Below are positions 1-11,519 of a DNA stretch of 64,000 nucleotides, piece by piece (position 1 is the stretch's first letter; every line of letters starts with the position of its first letter). The notes under the pieces were generated by a model. The model did no database searches. It saw nothing but the letters and a program-made list of their open reading frames with translations, and was not told where the DNA came from. Source of the stretch: Xenoacremonium recifei (taxonomy: Eukaryota; Ascomycota; Sordariomycetes; Hypocreales; Nectriaceae); NCBI GenBank assembly GCA_012184525.1, contig WOFQ01000001.1:1240001-1304000 (forward strand), in the 5' to 3' direction. Made by a program: the position numbers and the translations under genes.

Positions 1-954
1 CATGCCCTTGTCCCGTACCCCTGGTGCAAACCCTATCCTGGCCTCCTTTTGGGCCTTGACTTGGGCCAGTCGTTCGCTCCATGACTGAAGGTGGCTTCAG
101 CCCTTGCTCGATTGCGTATGGCTGTGGCTGCCCCTTGCACGTGCTGACGTAGATTTAATGATGTAAGTGGCAGTCCAGGATCTTAGTCCTATTCGACTAC
201 CCTGTAGTATTCCAAATCTTTTTGGCAAAAGCAAATTCATCGGTTCTTTAACCGTTACAAACTTAGTTGGTAAATTATTTATTGTGCCATATGTCCATAT
301 CTCGGCATCGTTCAGTTATATGATCATATACGGTGGTAAAATGTAGTTGGCATATCATGCGCATCGCCCAAGCTCTTCAACCTGAAGCTTTGACATTACG
401 ATCGATAAGACACCACATATCTGTCTACTCGATCTCGGATTTTTAAGTCGAGTTGATGAAACAATTTTCCAAGACAAGGCTGAATCACCCGACCCAAACC
501 GACACCCACGCGGAGTCGAGCCGAGAAACCATGGACTTGACGACGTAATTGTGATCATCACACTCATGAAGATTCACCCCTCTCATGCCAGCAGAAGGAA
601 CCTAACATGACGCACAACATAAACATACACGTACAGACGGTGCTCTTCAAATGGACGAACGCCAAAAGGTCTATTTATCATGACAAAAATCATCGGGATA
701 TCCATCCATTCGTCTAATCCTGAAACGAGGGGGCACTGCTCTATCTCTATCATGACCCAACCCTCTCTCTTAAAAAGCCTATTCTCGACATTTATCTTAA
801 AAGCGCCAGGCTCTCGCTCCAGCGGCCCGGACTCGTGTCATTTCCAGTCCTGACCCTGACGCAGCGAAATTTAATGACCGCTCCCATGTAAATATCCACA
901 TACAAAGAACTAACAAACCCCCTTTTCCATTCACCTTAGGTCAAGTATCAGCGC
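1..954. other. Left flank, no supported gene
   Basis: I see no credible coding sequence on either strand; the open frames are short and lack family resemblance or splice structure. The right part is the 3' flank of the mutase gene that ends at 955. The left part may be the downstream or upstream flank of a gene outside the window. Confidence 0.5.
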
Positions 955-2854
955 TTATTTGACCTGCTTGGAGGACTTGCGGCTGTGACCACCGGCAGCA
1001 GAGACCTTGGAGGCAGCACGCTCACGGGTGGGGAGCTCCTTGGTGCCGTTGGTCTCGACCCGGTTGTAGTCAAAGTCGGTGGCCAGACGTCGCTCGACGT
1101 TCTGTCGGCTGTTGACAAAGTCGGGGTAGTTGAGAGTCAGCTCGACAGCGCCGCTGTGGATGGCATCGACGGCCTCGACACCCAGCATGAACGAGTGGTC
1201 CTGGTTGCCGACCTCGTATCGCCAGCTGCCGAATCGGCCTCGGGAGTAGATGCCCATGTCCTGGAGCTTGGGGAGAAGCTCCTTCAGGACACCCTCACGC
1301 TCAAGAGAGGGAGTGGGGTAACCGTGGTCGAAGGCACGGTGGTAGGTGGAGACGACCTCGTCCTCGGGCTTGATCATCTCAGTGTTGATGAGACCCTGGA
1401 TGGAGTCCCGGACGAGGTTCTCGACGTCGACGGGCTTCATCGAGGACTGGGAGACCTCCAACATGATGGACCAGTAAGGACCCTCCTTGGCCTCAGTAGA
1501 AGCGGCCTTCTCGCCGTTGGCGAGGTAGAGAGTGGGCAGCTTGGTGCTCTCGTCGGGCTGGTTGTAGGGAGAGTAGTTAGAGAAGATGGTGGCACGGTAG
1601 AAGGGGCAGTTGTCCTCGGGGAAGTACAGCCAGCACTTGTCACCGATGTTCTCGGGGCGGGCACCACGCAGACCAACACCGATAACGTGGGTGGTCGAGT
1701 AGAAGAGACCCTTGGACAGGGTGACGAGCTCCTGGTTGCCCATCTTCTCGACGAGGTGGTCGACGGCCATAGTGTTGATCAGCTTCTTGTAGCCAATGGT
1801 GGAACCGTCGGCGAAGCTGACAATCTTCTTCTCGGCATCGACCTTAGTGACCTCACCGCTCTTGCCGAAGCGCTTCTTCTCCTTGGGGATAGTCTCAGCG
1901 ACGGCGATCCAGATACCACCAGTACCATCACGGGCGGGGAATCGGAAAGTGGCATTGGGACCCCAGTTGCCAGCGACCTTGTTCAAGATGACGTTCTTGG
2001 TGACGGCCTTGACATCAGGGGCAGCGACTCGCTCACCGAGCCAGGCGCATTGCATCTAAACATTACTGTCAACTTTTGTTCGTCGCGATGGGTTCGTCTG
2101 TCTTACCTTGGTGGTGGGAACGGCCCAGACCTTATAGTTGTAGGGACGCATGAATCGGTCGGCGACACCCTTGCCAGTCATTCGCAGAATCCACTCATCG
2201 AAGTTTTGGGGCTTGGTGTTGGCGACGCGGCACTCAAGCGCAGAGTCGATCAGACCCTCGATACACTCAACCTGGTCCTCCTTGGGGAGCATGGAGATGT
2301 TGTTCTGGAAGGGGTAGGGAACCCAGAGACCTTTGTAGCGGACGTAGGAGATTCGCTGGTGGGTGTACCAGTCGTCATCCTTGGGGAGCGCCTCGTCGAT
2401 GCAGTCGTCGAAGTACTTGTAGTGGGAGAAGATGACGTGACCGCCGACATCGTAGAGCTGTCACATCGCCATGTTAGATTCTATTCGAAGGGAGGCGGGG
2501 AGGCTGGGCCTGGGGAGACTCACGAAGCCCTCGGGGGTGACATCGGTGCTGGCAAGACCACCGGCCTTGTCAGAAGAGTCGACAATCAGCCATGAAGGGC
2601 CGTTCTGTAGGCGTTTGTTAGGAACATCGTGGACACGTTGCAACCTGGCGGTGAGGGCGCTCACAATGTGGTTCAGTCGCTTGGCAGCACCGAGACCAGT
2701 AGGTCCCATGCCAATGACGAGGACATCGACGTTCCTGGGGTCAATGGTCAGCAAAAACGCCCCAATGTCAAAGTATCCCACATGGCAACGCCATCAACGG
2801 TCTCGCGCACGCTGAAGACGAAGATTCAACAAAGTGTACTTACGTGTCGGCCAT
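955..2854 (-). CDS. glfA: UDP-galactopyranose mutase (UGM)
   Basis: Converts UDP-galactopyranose to UDP-galactofuranose, the donor for cell-wall galactofuranose; a cytosolic flavoenzyme in fungi. Five exons on the minus strand: 2844-2854, 2665-2734, 2524-2604, 2107-2457 and 955-2055, joining in frame to 537 residues. The first exon carries only 11 coding nt (MADT) before a 109-bp intron. The FAD-binding motif GMGPTGLG lies at residues 12-19, followed by GGLASTD. The long last exon holds family blocks such as GGTGGIWIAVAET, CWLYFPEDNCPFYRATIFSN and FGSWRYEVGNQDHSF. Fungal UGMs are about 510 residues; the excess is a charged, Ser/Lys-rich C-terminal tail. It is divergent from a likely UDP-Galf transporter at 7988. 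Family assignment is secure; the 11-nt first exon is my splice inference, supported by a clean GTAAGT donor and by phase. Confidence 0.93.
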
Positions 2855-5800
2855 GGTGGGGAATCGGAGAGCTTCTGTATGGAGGGGTTCAAAGGGTGTG
2901 TAAGAGGTTGCTGAGAGGCGAAAACACGCAAGACGCCGAGCAATCGAGCAGCGAGGGGAAAGTGAAGCTTAACAGGACAAGGCAGCGGCAGCGCAAGGAG
3001 TAAATGGCTGGCGGTTGCTGTAGATATTGTTTTGGTTTTTTTATTGCGGCTGGCCTCACACCTGGTGAGAAAAGGAGTCGGTGATGGATGGCGGGGCTAA
3101 AATTATTTTGGAGCCGGCCAGGGGAGATGCTAGAGTGGAGGGTTGCGCGCAGGCCCACATGCAGGAAGGTGCTATCAACCCGGCACGCTCTTGCTTTCCA
3201 GCTTGAGAGAATGCGCCTCATGCCCAGGCCAGGCCAGGCCAGGCAGTATCTCCAGTCCCGTCGTCTCTCCCCGTCACCTTCACCCTCTCATACCGGCCGA
3301 CACACCTTATTCGTGAGCAGGGGTCCAGACCCGGGGTCAAAGATCAGCCCCTCCCTGGCCACCTCGTTTGACTTTGCCGGCTGTGCTCTGTTATCGCGGT
3401 GCCGTATCGTGGCAGTGTGGTACGCCTCCTTGAACACGATCTAGTCCAACCCCTAACCGTACGCCGTTGGCAGCGAACAGCACACCAACGACGCCCTACA
3501 TGGCCCCTCGTTTGGCTACCACGGAACGTTCCTGGGTGCTGGAGCCACAACGGACACTGTGTTACGAGCTCGAAGCTTCGCCGTTATTAGTGTTGGAAAG
3601 CAAGACAACCCCCCTAACCGTAATCCGCCCCCCCCTGGCGTCGACGAGTCGGCGGCCAGGACGCTTCGGGAGCCACTCAAGTCGGCCAGGTTGTCAGGAA
3701 CCTTGATCTGGTTGGTGATTCAAGGATGTAGCCGCGGGACGGCCACTGGACGAACGGGCTTCTCGCCCAGCTCTGCCCAGTCGGGTCGGTCAGATAATCA
3801 AAGTTGTGGCCTCGCCTCAGGCCTCCCCCAGCATGTCGACAAGCTAAGCTGCGATAATCCTCGCGCAATCCGATCCGGCGTCGTGCATTCGCTGCTGACG
3901 GCTGACCAGCAAGCCCGTAAGATGATACCATACCTCCAGGGCCCGCTGGTTGCTCTGAGAAGAGGCTCTCGGGTCCAGTGACGGCGTTGAATCGCTGATA
4001 GTCCCCTCCACCGCGAGCTGGATGCAATTTCGTTGTAAGATGAGGCCCAAATGACCCCTCCGGCAAGGCTAGGATGCAGGGCCACCGGGCCATGACAGGC
4101 TGCAGCGATCCATGGAGCCATGCATGGGTGCAGATTCCCAAGGCTTGGCTCCATCTCCATCTTCAGCACTTGCTCGGTTGCTCCTCAACAAGCTCCAAGC
4201 TAGTGAGCACGGCTGGCTTTACTTGTACAGGGGAAGCCATCGCGACATTTTCTGGGTTTGGAACGTGGTCTGAACGCTGTTCAGCTTCATACCCTGTCAA
4301 CTGTCTCGTCACAATCTCAGGTCTAGGGTCTTGATTAAAGTTTCTGACAAAACCTCGTACTCATCAACATCTCCAGGCGTCTTATTGAAAAGGTAGTTCG
4401 ACATTGGCCATGGACTACTACGTACGGTATTCGGCACCCAGCCGACATCAGGGTATCACTGTTCGCATTGCCGCAACATCGCCGTCTTATTCCACATATT
4501 AAGCTGGTCCGGACGGCGACGCAGATTAACAGGACGGATGTTACAGGACGCTGGCCGGCTTCTGATGTTCATTCAGCCACACTCACAACGCGGCACTTTC
4601 ATTAAAGCTCCCTCCCTGTACTCGCTACACGGATGATCTCATTCCGATAAGTAAGGTCGGTAAAATGATCGACCTTCTGCAGGTCTTCTGTTCGAAAGGG
4701 ACCTTGGAGAGGCGCAGAGACAAAAGGGGGAGGCTCCAGGGCAACGTGCAAGCTAGGTCAGGGGTATGCAGCAATTGCTGTTGGAGAATCCTTGGAGGGG
4801 CAGACGCAGTGAGATTCATGGAAGCACAGAGTAAGCTTTTCGTCTCACCGTCCAATAACCTCTGGACAACGACTCATCACGGTGCTAGCCTCCGACGATG
4901 AAAGCCATCGGCGCCAGTCAAAGAAGGGCATAGCTCGCGCCGTTTCTCGCTCTGACTTTATTTCGATTTTCTCATAGCCCTCTGTCAGGATCTTTGTTGC
5001 CCCTGCGACTCATGAGAACAGTGCAGCTGTAAATCATGACAATCAGTGACATTGCCTCGGCTCTCGAAACCCGCATTTCCGAGTCGAATGCGCAAGAACC
5101 AGAGCGACAGACCCTGGAACCAGTTTAACAAAGGTCCTGTACTCGGTGAAAAGCGTCGTCACTGTCTGGTTATGGACGTCATGGAGACCCAGAGGTTATG
5201 GAGCGATCAGCTCGTTTTTGGCCGGGACTCTCCCTCAGGCCCTCATCTGCTTGAAGCAGCCGAGCCCCACTGGTTATTTGGTGGACGGCAGGACGAAATT
5301 CTGAAACGAGAGCAGATCAAGATCTACGTACAGGCTAGACAGGCATCTGGACGTTACAGCCCGTTACAGCCCGCCGCCAGTGGTCGAGGGGTCATGATTC
5401 AGATGCCGTAGAAGGCAACTTTAGATATGCACCAAGCGCTGGATAGGCCTTTTGACGTCGGCGATCCGACAACAGTTAAGATTGACACGGGCACCGCCGT
5501 CTATCCGTTGGACCACCTGCCGTTGACGGTTCATGAGACAAGGGTTGTGAATAGAGACAGGAAGGGAGACAGATGACAGCGAGGCTCGTTGCAGAGCGAA
5601 ATATCGCTTGGCCACGACCCAGTCGATGCTGGAAGGATGAACCGACACGCAGCCGCATTACGAGTTCCAGTGTCCGAGATCCAGGACTCGCAGCCCTTGT
5701 TTTGAAGAGAGGGGCCCCGGGGTGTGGCGAGGGGACGGAAGGGAAGTTTGTTGTAGACGTCTTTGTTTTACATACTCGGTCGACGTCGGAGCATCGCATG

Positions 5801-7987
5801 GTGTCGGTTCGTCGGTTCGAGATTCGCGATTCGAGGCATGCATTCGATGGAACGAGCGGGAGCCATCGTCGGTATGTGAGCCGGGCGACGGGGAGAGCAT
5901 GGAAGAGCATCCCCCGTCTGTGTGTCTCGCCGCCTGACTTGTCACGGACGGAATCAACCTCCAGGCTGGTTTCAACAGGGGCATTGATCACAACGGGCGT
6001 CTGCTGAAGTATTAATCATGCAGCAGCGGAGAGGACAGCAAGCGACGAGAAGGCCAATGCTTCGTCGGGACCAGGATGTTGCGGCCTGAGCCCGCGCAGT
6101 GCCAAGCTGCATCTACCGACCGATAGCTTCGAGATGGCGTCAATAGCTCCAACCTCCGCAGGTTCAACCCGGCTGACAGTGCATGAGATGGGATGCGGGA
6201 GTGCCACACTTCCTTGCCCTACCCTGGTGAAGCTTCCATCCTTCTCGCGGCTCGGCGGGATGAGGCAGACGGCAATCGGTCTCGCTGGCCGATTTCCTGT
6301 CCGCATCGTGTTTTGTGGGATGTTGAATCTTGGAAATGCGTCCTGGAATGCGGCGAAACACGACCTCAGCTAATTAGCCAGCCTCACCTTGACCCTCGAT
6401 CCTTGCGCTTCCCGACGGCTCCACGGGGGGCACGCGAACCGGTCCCTCCATTCAGTGAGTGCAGGACGCGCCTCGTATGTACGGCTTGCTCCAGTGACTT
6501 CGTATGTGCTGACACAGTGGCCACGACAGCTCTACACGAATCTGATATTTCAATTTATCCGTGATTCCATTTTTCTCTGTTTCTCCTCGCCGGTTATTTT
6601 TGGCTGCGCGAGCAACCCGTGGAGAAGGCCAGAAAATCTATCGGTCCATTGCCGCCCCTCAGACTTATTGGGGGCAAAAGGAGTGAGTTCCAACAAACAA
6701 CAAAGGGGGGTTCGGTGATCCGCCAACCGACGCAATACGAAGAATGATAGCCCTAGACTCGTCCAGAGCGGCATCCGGCACCGCCCAGAAGGGAGGCAGA
6801 GCAAAGTTCGGAACGGGAGAGGCAACCTAACCTGCTAACGCTCCCGTCAGCGGCCTCGATTCAGGGGCTTGCTTGCTATGCCCTCGAGCGAGCCAGAACT
6901 AGAATCGCAGGCGACAAAGCCACACATTCCACTTCTGTGCAGCCCGTCATCCACGGCGTGGGCCCCGTCATCACAGTCAGCACCGTTCACACGGTGCCAA
7001 TGCATGGCATGGCATGGATGGGATGGGCGGGATGGGATGCGCCTCTTATCAGCGGAGGCGCCAGGAGGGCCGATCTCCAAACGTGGGCTGAATGATTCGC
7101 CAGCGGCTCCAGCCAGGGCAGGGCCGTATTGGAGTCTCGGGCTGGCGATGAGATGGGAGGCTCGAATAAGCCTTCTTCAAGATGCGCGCCCCCCGCCCGA
7201 GTATTCCCCAGTTTATCGTCCCCCTCGACCCCCTGAACATCCAGCGCCAGACGATAGGAGGAGGGTCGAGGTACCGCAACCTGGCCTGTCAGGGCTCTGC
7301 CGCCCCCTGCACGCGCGTTCCGACCGCTTGAGGCCACCGCCCTCCAGCGCCTTTAGTGATTCAGCGGTGCTGCCAGCGGCATCGCGGTGGGGCCGCCAGT
7401 GGACCGCTCAGCGGGCTTCACCAGCCTCAGCCGCTGGGCCAGCGCTAAAGTCCCCTGAGTACCGATACCTGGCTTTGATAGACACAGACACCTCCGACTG
7501 CTCGTGTGCGGCGAATGGAAGACCCAATTTCCAGGGACCAGAAATAGGGAATTTTTTTTTTATTGCCGCGCCCTCTCCCTGTTCCCATCGCCCTTCCCCT
7601 TTCCTCTTCTCTTCTTCTTCTTCTTCTTCTCCTCCAAGAACCAGGGACCAATCTTCCTGACTCTCGTTGCCCGTGTGCTTTCCGATTTCTTCTTCTCTTT
7701 GAGCCCCCTTGCAAGCCAGCCGAAAAGCCACGCTTTTTCCCCCTGCTCGCAAGACGCCGTTTTTCTTTTCTTGGGTCCTCTCTGACGTCCTGTCTCAGAA
7801 CCCCCGTCAATTGCATATCCAGCGCCCCTCCCTTTAAACCCGTTGCAGGACTTGGCTGTCCGTCCATTCGTTTGCGCGTCCCCCCTAAAATCTGTCTTTA
7901 AGGCGCCTTATCACGACTTCCTCTCTTCAACCCCCCGAGCATCTAACCACCACCCTGCACGAGATCTCTTGAGCGTCAACAGCAACA
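2855..7987. other. 5.1-kb divergent intergenic region
   Basis: Lies between two divergent starts (mutase and nucleotide-sugar transporter) and so contains both promoters. It is GC-rich with many overlapping open frames, but none has family resemblance, plausible splice sites or a consistent coding look. The last 400 bp before 7988 are pyrimidine-rich, which is typical of a 5' UTR and transcription start region in these fungi. An unannotated ncRNA or a poorly conserved short gene cannot be excluded. Confidence 0.5.
7611..7630. repeat. (CTT)n microsatellite in the presumed 5' UTR
   Basis: Uninterrupted CTT/TTC trinucleotides, about 6-7 units, within a longer C/T-rich strand that runs up to the transporter start at 7988. 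Such pyrimidine tracts are common just upstream of transcription starts in filamentous fungi. Confidence 0.7.
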
Positions 7988-9379
7988 ATGTCTGCCGAAG
8001 ACAAGACTCGTGTTTCTGGCGATGCGCCTCGCTCGTCCTCGCCCGTCCTGCCCACCGTCAACCCGGTCGCCGAGAAGGCCCAGCCGTCGTCGGGGATTCA
8101 CCCAACCTTCTACGTGATGTGAGTCCGAATTCGACAGGAACCTCGCCTGCGATGCCTCGTCCGCTGACTCGAGATCGAATAGTGCCTGGATCGGTTTCTC
8201 GTCGTCGGTCATTCTCTTCAACAAATGGGTTCTTCACACCCTGAACTTCCGTACGCTCTCACCGCAAGCGATCGCGACGCGCAAGCACATGCTGACACCT
8301 TGGCTCGACAGGCTACCCGGTTATTCTCACCACCTACCATCTCTCCTTCGCGACCATCGTTACCCAGCTCCTCGCGCGATTCACCACTCTCCTTGATGGC
8401 CGAAAGACGGTCAAGATGACTGGTCGCGTCTACCTGCGAGCCGTGTTCCCCATCGGAATCTTCTTCTCGCTGAGCTTGATTTGCGGTAACTTGACGTACC
8501 TGTACCTCTCGGTCGCTTTCATCCAGATGCTCAAGGCCACCACCCCCGTTGCTGTGCTCCTTTCTGGCTGGGCTCTGGGCGTCTCAACCCCCAACCTGAA
8601 GCAGTTCCTCAACGTCCTGGCCATCGTTGTCGGTGTTATCATTGCCTCCGTTGGCGAGATTCACTTCGTCTTCATCGGTGTCCTGTACCAGCTCGGTGGT
8701 GTCTTCTTCGAGGCCCTCCGACTTACCATGGTCCAGCGTCTTCTCAGCTCTGCTGACTTCAAGATGGACCCCCTGGTTTCTCTGTACTACTTTGCTCCCA
8801 TCTGCGCTGTCATGAACGGTGTCGTTGCTCTTATCTGGGAGATTCCCCGCTGCTCCATGGAGGAGGTGTACAACGTCGGTCTTTTCACTTTCTTCCTTAA
8901 CGGTCTCTGCGCTTTCATGCTCAACGTTTCCGTCGTCTTCCTGGTAAGTGCTTCAATGAAAAGCCTCGAAATTGAACCGGTTACTAATAATGCCATAGAT
9001 TGGCAAGACTTCTGCTGTCGTCCTCACCCTTTGCGGTATCCTTAAGGATATCATGCTTGTCGTCGCTTCCATGCTCATCTGGGGCACCCAGGTGTCTATT
9101 ATTCAGTTCATTGGTTTCAGCATCTCGCTCTCCGGTATGCTCTACTACAAGCTCGGATATGAGCAAATCAAGGGCTATGCTGGTGAGGCTGGCCGACAGT
9201 GGGCCGAGTTCGGTGCTCGCAAGCCCGTTCTCCGAAAGATTTCCATCATTGTCATGTCTGCTTTCTTCATCTTCGTCCTCTTCGGCGGCCTTGCTCCTTC
9301 ATACGTTCCTGAGTATGACCCCAGCAAGATTGCCACTGAGGTTTCCAACCGATTTGGCATTAGCGGTTCCTCCAACTAA
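7988..9379 (+). CDS. glfB: TPT/nucleotide-sugar transporter, probable UDP-galactofuranose transporter
   Basis: Multi-span membrane protein of the drug/metabolite-transporter (TPT, DUF250) group, expected in the Golgi. Four exons: 7988-8118, 8183-8250, 8312-8943 and 8999-9379, giving 403 residues. A hydrophilic N-terminus of about 40 residues is followed by roughly ten hydrophobic segments. Family-like blocks include FNKWVLHTL, YPVILTTYHLSFAT, LYLSVAFIQMLKATTPV and GKTSAVVLTLCGILKD; the tail is short and Ser-rich. The start is the first ATG in the frame, in the context caacaATG. In Aspergillus the UDP-Galf transporter (GlfB/UgtA) is encoded beside UGM. The same pairing here, divergent across 5.1 kb, is why I propose the Galf substrate. 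The membrane family is seen in the sequence; the substrate is inferred from neighbourhood. It could be another TPT-family carrier. Confidence 0.72.
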
Positions 9380-10108
9380 GATTGGGACCGAAGTCGGTTG
9401 TCGCTGTTCGCAGCCCTCGTCGAATTGACAACGGTTTGGGGACCGTCTGTCTCGACCAGAGCAACTGGATCTAGGAGACCCCTACTTTTCCTTTCCTTCA
9501 ACCACCTTAGACCGGGCTTGTTCATCACGTACATATTGCATTGATTTTGGCGAAACCTTTTAGTTGAGACTTGGAGATTCTGCTTGATTGAAGAAAGGGG
9601 AAAGTTCACACGAGTGTAAAGCTATAGAGCAGGGCGCAGCGCGCAAGGTCGGGGTTGCACGAACTGGCCGCATCACGACAAGTCTAATCTGATGTACTTT
9701 AGACGGCGTTGGACCATAGATATGTAAAAATGAAATGGAATGAGAAAAAAATAATTTCAAACTTTTGTGTCTTTCACCGTCAATTGTTGAGAAATGTGTG
9801 CGTTCTCTTTGAAGTTCATGAATTTTTCATTGGGTCGAGTAGTTCTCTATTTGCTGATACCTACAAGCCCTACTCTATCCCACCCAGTCAGTTGCACCCT
9901 TTTCGGGCGAGACTGGCTTCCCCTAGCCGTGGTCCCCTTTTCCTAGGAGCGACGAATTTCCCCGTCCACTCTTTTTGACACAACAGTCACGCAGCGCGAG
10001 AGATCTGATTTTAAGAAACTTGATATTGATCCCATAAACCGGGGTTCCTTAATGCCAATGATGCTCTTTACATCCCGCCCAACTCCCTAACCGTGATGGA
10101 GAAGCAAT
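9380..10108. other. Convergent intergenic region
   Basis: Separates the 3' ends of the transporter (plus) and the eL27 gene (minus). It presumably holds both 3' UTRs. I see no coding sequence or structured element in it. Confidence 0.55.
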
Positions 10109-10809
10109 TTAAAATTCTGTGATGTGGTTAGCACACTGCATGACACGACTACTCCTATTGTCCAAGAGCACGGGGGTCCAAGGTTCAACATACTGAGAGG
10201 GGTGAAGAACCATCGGTTCTTTCCGCTGGTGTATCGCTCCTCAAGAACCTTCTTGACCGTCTTCTTGGCGTCCTCCCGCTGGCTGACCTCCTTGAAGGTG
10301 TCGTTGCTGATGGCGCCCTTGAGGCCCTCGAGCTCGAGGGTGTATCGGGTGGGCATCAGGTGGTTGTAGTTGATGACCTTGATGAAGGGCTTGATCTTGT
10401 TTCGCTTCTCCTGGCGGGCCTTGCCCATGCGGCGGGTGATCTTGGAGGGGTAGCGCTCGATGCCGGCGACCAGGGCGTGGCCGAAGGGGTGAGGCTTGTT
10501 GCCGTTGTCGACGGGCTGGATGATCACGACCTGCAGCGAAGCGAGTCAGCACGGGCAGCTCATCAGGGCCTCATTTGCAAAAAGAAAACAGTTTCGTCGT
10601 CGCCTCCGTCCCTCGCACTCTCTCCGACACATCTCAATCTCCTTCCCCGGGGCTCACTGCTCCCCCGATGTATTTTTTTATCCTTCCCCCTCCCCGCGCG
10701 GGCGACGGTCGACGACGTAAAGAAATGCTTTCGCAGGCGGTCGTACCTTCTTGCCGGCATATCGGCCTCGGGTGATGATGGCGACACGGCCGACCTTGAG
10801 GAACTTCAT
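10109..10809 (-). CDS. rpl27: 60S ribosomal protein eL27
   Basis: Large-subunit cytosolic ribosomal protein. Three exons on the minus strand: 10747-10809, 10194-10530 and 10109-10116, joining to 135 residues, which is the normal eL27 length (136 in yeast). The N-terminus MKFLKVGRVAIITRGRYAGK contains the KOW-type start of the family; NRWFFTPLKF closes the protein. The last intron (10117-10193) has donor GTATGT and a branch sequence GCTAAC about 18 nt before the acceptor. The terminal exon carries only 8 coding nt (AA, TTT, stop). Without this splice the frame would read into unrelated sequence. Intron 1 (10531-10746) is 216 bp, long for this window. The gene is divergent from the NCE101-like gene 330 bp away. 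Confidence 0.95.
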
Positions 10810-11139
10810 GTTGTCCGGTTAGTAGGGGTCGGGATGGTGTTGGCGGGAAGAATTCGTCGTCGTGAACCGAAGTCGGGAATTTGGGTGTAAAATTTGGCGG
10901 TTTGTGGGTTGGCAATTGGGGCAAGCGAGTTGCAGGTGCGCGGTCACCTGACCGAGCTAGTTCCAGCATCTTGGTGGTCCGTGCGCTAGCGGGTCCAACC
11001 TGGAAGTCGGAGCTGGGCCTTCTCGCGATCCTGTCTTGTCGGCAATTTGTATGGTGAGCAACGTTGAGCCTGGAATTGCAAGAGACAGACAGAGCTTTTG
11101 ACGCAAAAATCGCAACAAACCTCGAATCACTAGACCGCA
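10810..11139. promoter_or_regulatory. Divergent promoter, eL27 / NCE101-like
   Basis: 330 bp between two divergent start codons, so it must carry both promoters unless transcripts overlap. No TATA box is evident. No individual operator was identified. Confidence 0.5.
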
Positions 11140-11388
11140 ATGGCTGCAGCACCGACGTTCATTATCTCGCGGGTCGCGGACCCCATTTTCGCTGTTGTCA
11201 TTGGCTTGGGCGCTGCTGTGACTCGGATCAACCGCGAGGAGAAGGAGAAGGGACGGACTACGGACCAGACTATTCAGGCAACTCTTCGGTATGCGACCAT
11301 TGCTCCAAATAATTGACACGAAAAGAGTACTTTGGCTAACTAATTGCTATTGTATAGACGCATTGGCCTCTCCTCGAAGTCCTCTTGA
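11140..11388 (+). CDS. Small NCE101-like membrane protein
   Basis: Two exons, 11140-11288 and 11358-11388, encode 59 residues; the 69-bp intron splits an Arg codon (CG|A). The product has one short hydrophobic stretch (DPIFAVVIGLGAAV) followed by a conserved-looking charged segment TRINREEKEKGRTT and a basic C-terminus. This layout resembles the NCE101 family (non-classical export protein 1; yeast Nce101 is 53 residues with a SDPLLAI motif near the N-terminus). The assignment rests on the FxxxRxADPxFA pattern and size. The biochemical role of the family is poorly known, so I do not assign one. The short second exon is supported by phase and by GT..AG borders. Confidence 0.65.
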
Positions 11389-11519
11389 GCTCGGAACACT
11401 CGATTCGCATCATGACACTCAAAGCTACCTACTTTTGATACCCAAGAATGAAGTTGTTGCTATATTGGCATTAAAAATCGCTATTTTACACCTTATTCCT
11501 CCCAAGTATACGTCTAATT

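Noticed and set aside
985..2595. 536-codon plus-strand ORF antisense to the UDP-galactopyranose mutase
   Set aside because: It mirrors the mutase exons and crosses its introns; high GC at third positions removes stops on the opposite strand. It shows no family resemblance.
5476..6007. Overlapping 140-170-codon ORFs on both strands
   Set aside because: Equal lengths on opposite strands are typical of non-coding GC-rich DNA; no domain is visible.
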